Assembly: GCA_036339395.1 (NCBI GenBank)
Contig: JAYZBD010000109.1
Location: 1-13,917 of the forward strand
Direction: 5' to 3'
Length of the DNA: 13,917 nucleotides
Source: SP202 sp036339395
GTDB lineage: Bacteria; Planctomycetota; Phycisphaerae; Phycisphaerales; SM1A02
A program made the translations under genes and the position numbers. Shown one piece after another: positions 12,626 through 13,917 of this stretch (the first letter of the stretch is position 1; each line of letters starts with the position of its first letter). The notes under the pieces were generated by a model. It did no database searches. It had not been told where the DNA came from and worked only from the letters and a program-made list of their open reading frames with translations.

Positions 12626-13917
12626 GTGAAATCATCGGCACGCCCATTTCTTCCGAGTGTCCTGACGATCCTGTTCACCCTTGCAGTGATCTGCATCCTG
12701 CTTGTTGCAGGCACAGCCTTCCTGAAGGAACAACGCCACCAGGAAACCCGCTCGGTGGTCGAGCAGGCCGGTCTTCGCCTGGCCACGGCAAGCCCGCTTC
12801 AAATCGATGGGGATGGAACAGGAAGCGTGCTCGAGGAGTGGTCGAGAGCCACCAGGGACCTGGCTGACTTCGTTCGACCCTCGGTCGTACACGTGAATGG
12901 AATGCAGACTGTCAGGACCCGGGGAGGACCACGCCCATTCAGCATGACTACCGGAAGCGGGTGGATCTGGGATTCGGCGGGGCACGTCATCACCAATCAT
13001 CATGTCATTGATGGAACGGAGCGGGTTGAAGTACAGCTCTACGACGGACAGATCAGGAAAGCCGTCGTAGTAGGCAGCGATCCCTCCACGGACGTTGCAG
13101 TCCTTCGAATCGAAACTGGCCAATTGATTCCTGCGACGCGACGGTCACTCGGGGAGCCCGTTGAACAGGGGGAACTCTGCTTCGCATTCGGCTCACCCTT
13201 CGACCTTCGTTTCTCCATGTCCACGGGAATAATCTCGGGACTGGGCCGTGCAGTCTCACTGCAGCCTGGTGGATACGAGAACTTCATCCAGGTTGACGCA
13301 TCGATCAACCCCGGAAACTCCGGGGGGCCGTTGACAGATCACCTCGGCCGTGTCATCGGGATGAATACGGCTATTGCCACCGGGGAGCCGGTCAGTCCCG
13401 ACCAGCATGTGAGCAGCATCGGCCTTGCGATCCCGGTGGACATGATCGAATCAGTTGCACAGCAGGTGATCCAGCACGGGGAGGTTCGGAAGGGTTTCCT
13501 CGGTGTCGAAGTCATGAACCAGGAGCAATACATCGGTGCCTGGTTCCTGCGAAACGGATTCCCTGGACGGGGTGTCGTCGTAGGATCGATTCGGCACGAC
13601 CATCCGACACGCGCCCTGGGACTTCGTACGGGGGACATCATCACCAGGATTGATGGGGATCCCGTTGCCGGACCTGATGCACTTGATGCCCTCATGCAGG
13701 ATGATGAGGACTCCATATCGATGCTGCGAATCTGGAGGACTGGCTGGAACATGGATGGCCCGGACTGGTTGGACATCAAGTGGGAACGCGAAGGCAAGGC
13801 TCCCAGGGATGGGTTGGCCGTCCATTCACTGAATGACAGGCTTGCCGAGTATCACCGGGCACTTGGCTGCAGCCACCGTGGAGTCGTCATCTCGTTCACC
13901 CAGCCTGACATGCCTGC
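12626..13917 (+). CDS. membrane-anchored HtrA/Deg serine protease (S1C) with PDZ domains, C-terminus cut by window
   Basis: I read 430 codons from GTG 12626 to the right edge with no stop. A single membrane segment (about 9-33, after a basic start) anchors the protein with the rest in the periplasm, as in DegS-like enzymes. The trypsin-like domain shows TTGSGWIWDSAGHVITNHHV (108-127) with His126, STDVAVLRI (154-162) with Asp156, and NPGNSGGPL (228-236) with Ser232, so the triad is complete. A PDZ domain begins at KGFLGVEV (289-296) and includes LGLRTGDIITRIDGDPV. A second one appears to start near LNDRLAEYHRALG and is truncated. The family degrades or refolds damaged envelope proteins. An intervening segment of about 40 residues rich in Trp and Asp separates the PDZ domains. 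The gene follows panB after 85 nt with its own Shine-Dalgarno site. Confidence 0.94.
   Translation, partial: MKSSARPFLPSVLTILFTLAVICILLVAGTAFLKEQRHQETRSVVEQAGLRLATASPLQIDGDGTGSVLEEWSRATRDLADFVRPSVVHVNGMQTVRTRGGPRPFSMTTGSGWIWDSAGHVITNHHVIDGTERVEVQLYDGQIRKAVVVGSDPSTDVAVLRIETGQLIPATRRSLGEPVEQGELCFAFGSPFDLRFSMSTGIISGLGRAVSLQPGGYENFIQVDASINPGNSGGPLTDHLGRVIGMNTAIATGEPVSPDQHVSSIGLAIPVDMIESVAQQVIQHGEVRKGFLGVEVMNQEQYIGAWFLRNGFPGRGVVVGSIRHDHPTRALGLRTGDIITRIDGDPVAGPDALDALMQDDEDSISMLRIWRTGWNMDGPDWLDIKWEREGKAPRDGLAVHSLNDRLAEYHRALGCSHRGVVISFTQPDMP

Overview
The window is an ordinary-looking stretch of chromosome from a moderately GC-rich bacterium, most likely a planctomycete (possibly of the Phycisphaerae). 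The best lineage clues are the N-terminally haem-binding DUF1587/DUF1595/DUF1592/DUF1588/DUF1585 protein at the left edge (a family greatly expanded in Planctomycetes), a type III glutamine synthetase, a divergent PanB, and start sites that mostly lack a Shine-Dalgarno sequence. The lineage is an inference from gene content; no rRNA or tRNA is present. I see no mobile element, CRISPR array, phage gene or tRNA.

Layout, left to right: (1) the DUF1592-family planctomycete cytochrome protein, minus strand, its C-terminus cut by the window edge (1-2047). (2) Divergent from it, a peptidase E (2109-2825, +). (3) Convergent with that, an oligopeptidase B-like S9A peptidase with a lipoprotein signal (2832-4940, -). 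(4) Divergent from it, exodeoxyribonuclease III (5051-5827, +), followed after 4 nt by (5) 2,3-bisphosphoglycerate-dependent phosphoglycerate mutase (5832-6581, +). (6) Convergent with that, glutamine synthetase III (6619-8841, -). (7) Divergent from it, a secreted 876-residue protein of unknown function built from helical-hairpin modules (8996-11626, +). (8) PanB (11659-12540, +). (9) A membrane-anchored HtrA/Deg protease whose C-terminus runs off the right edge (12626-13917, +).

Coding density is very high: no gene-free stretch exceeds about 155 nt. The genes are mostly housekeeping (glycolysis, nitrogen assimilation, pantothenate synthesis, DNA repair) mixed with envelope functions (cytochrome, lipoprotein peptidase, secreted helical protein, HtrA protease). 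They do not form one obvious pathway.

The observations most worth a second look are the multi-module secreted protein, which looks like a chain of Spy/CpxP (LTXXQ)-like hairpins; a recurrent TAnnnT hexamer 6-8 nt before the start codon at four genes, suggesting leaderless transcripts; an apparently exported oligopeptidase B; and an inverted repeat that straddles the phosphoglycerate mutase stop codon and may terminate the opposing glutamine synthetase transcript. I did not find a clearly new multi-gene system.
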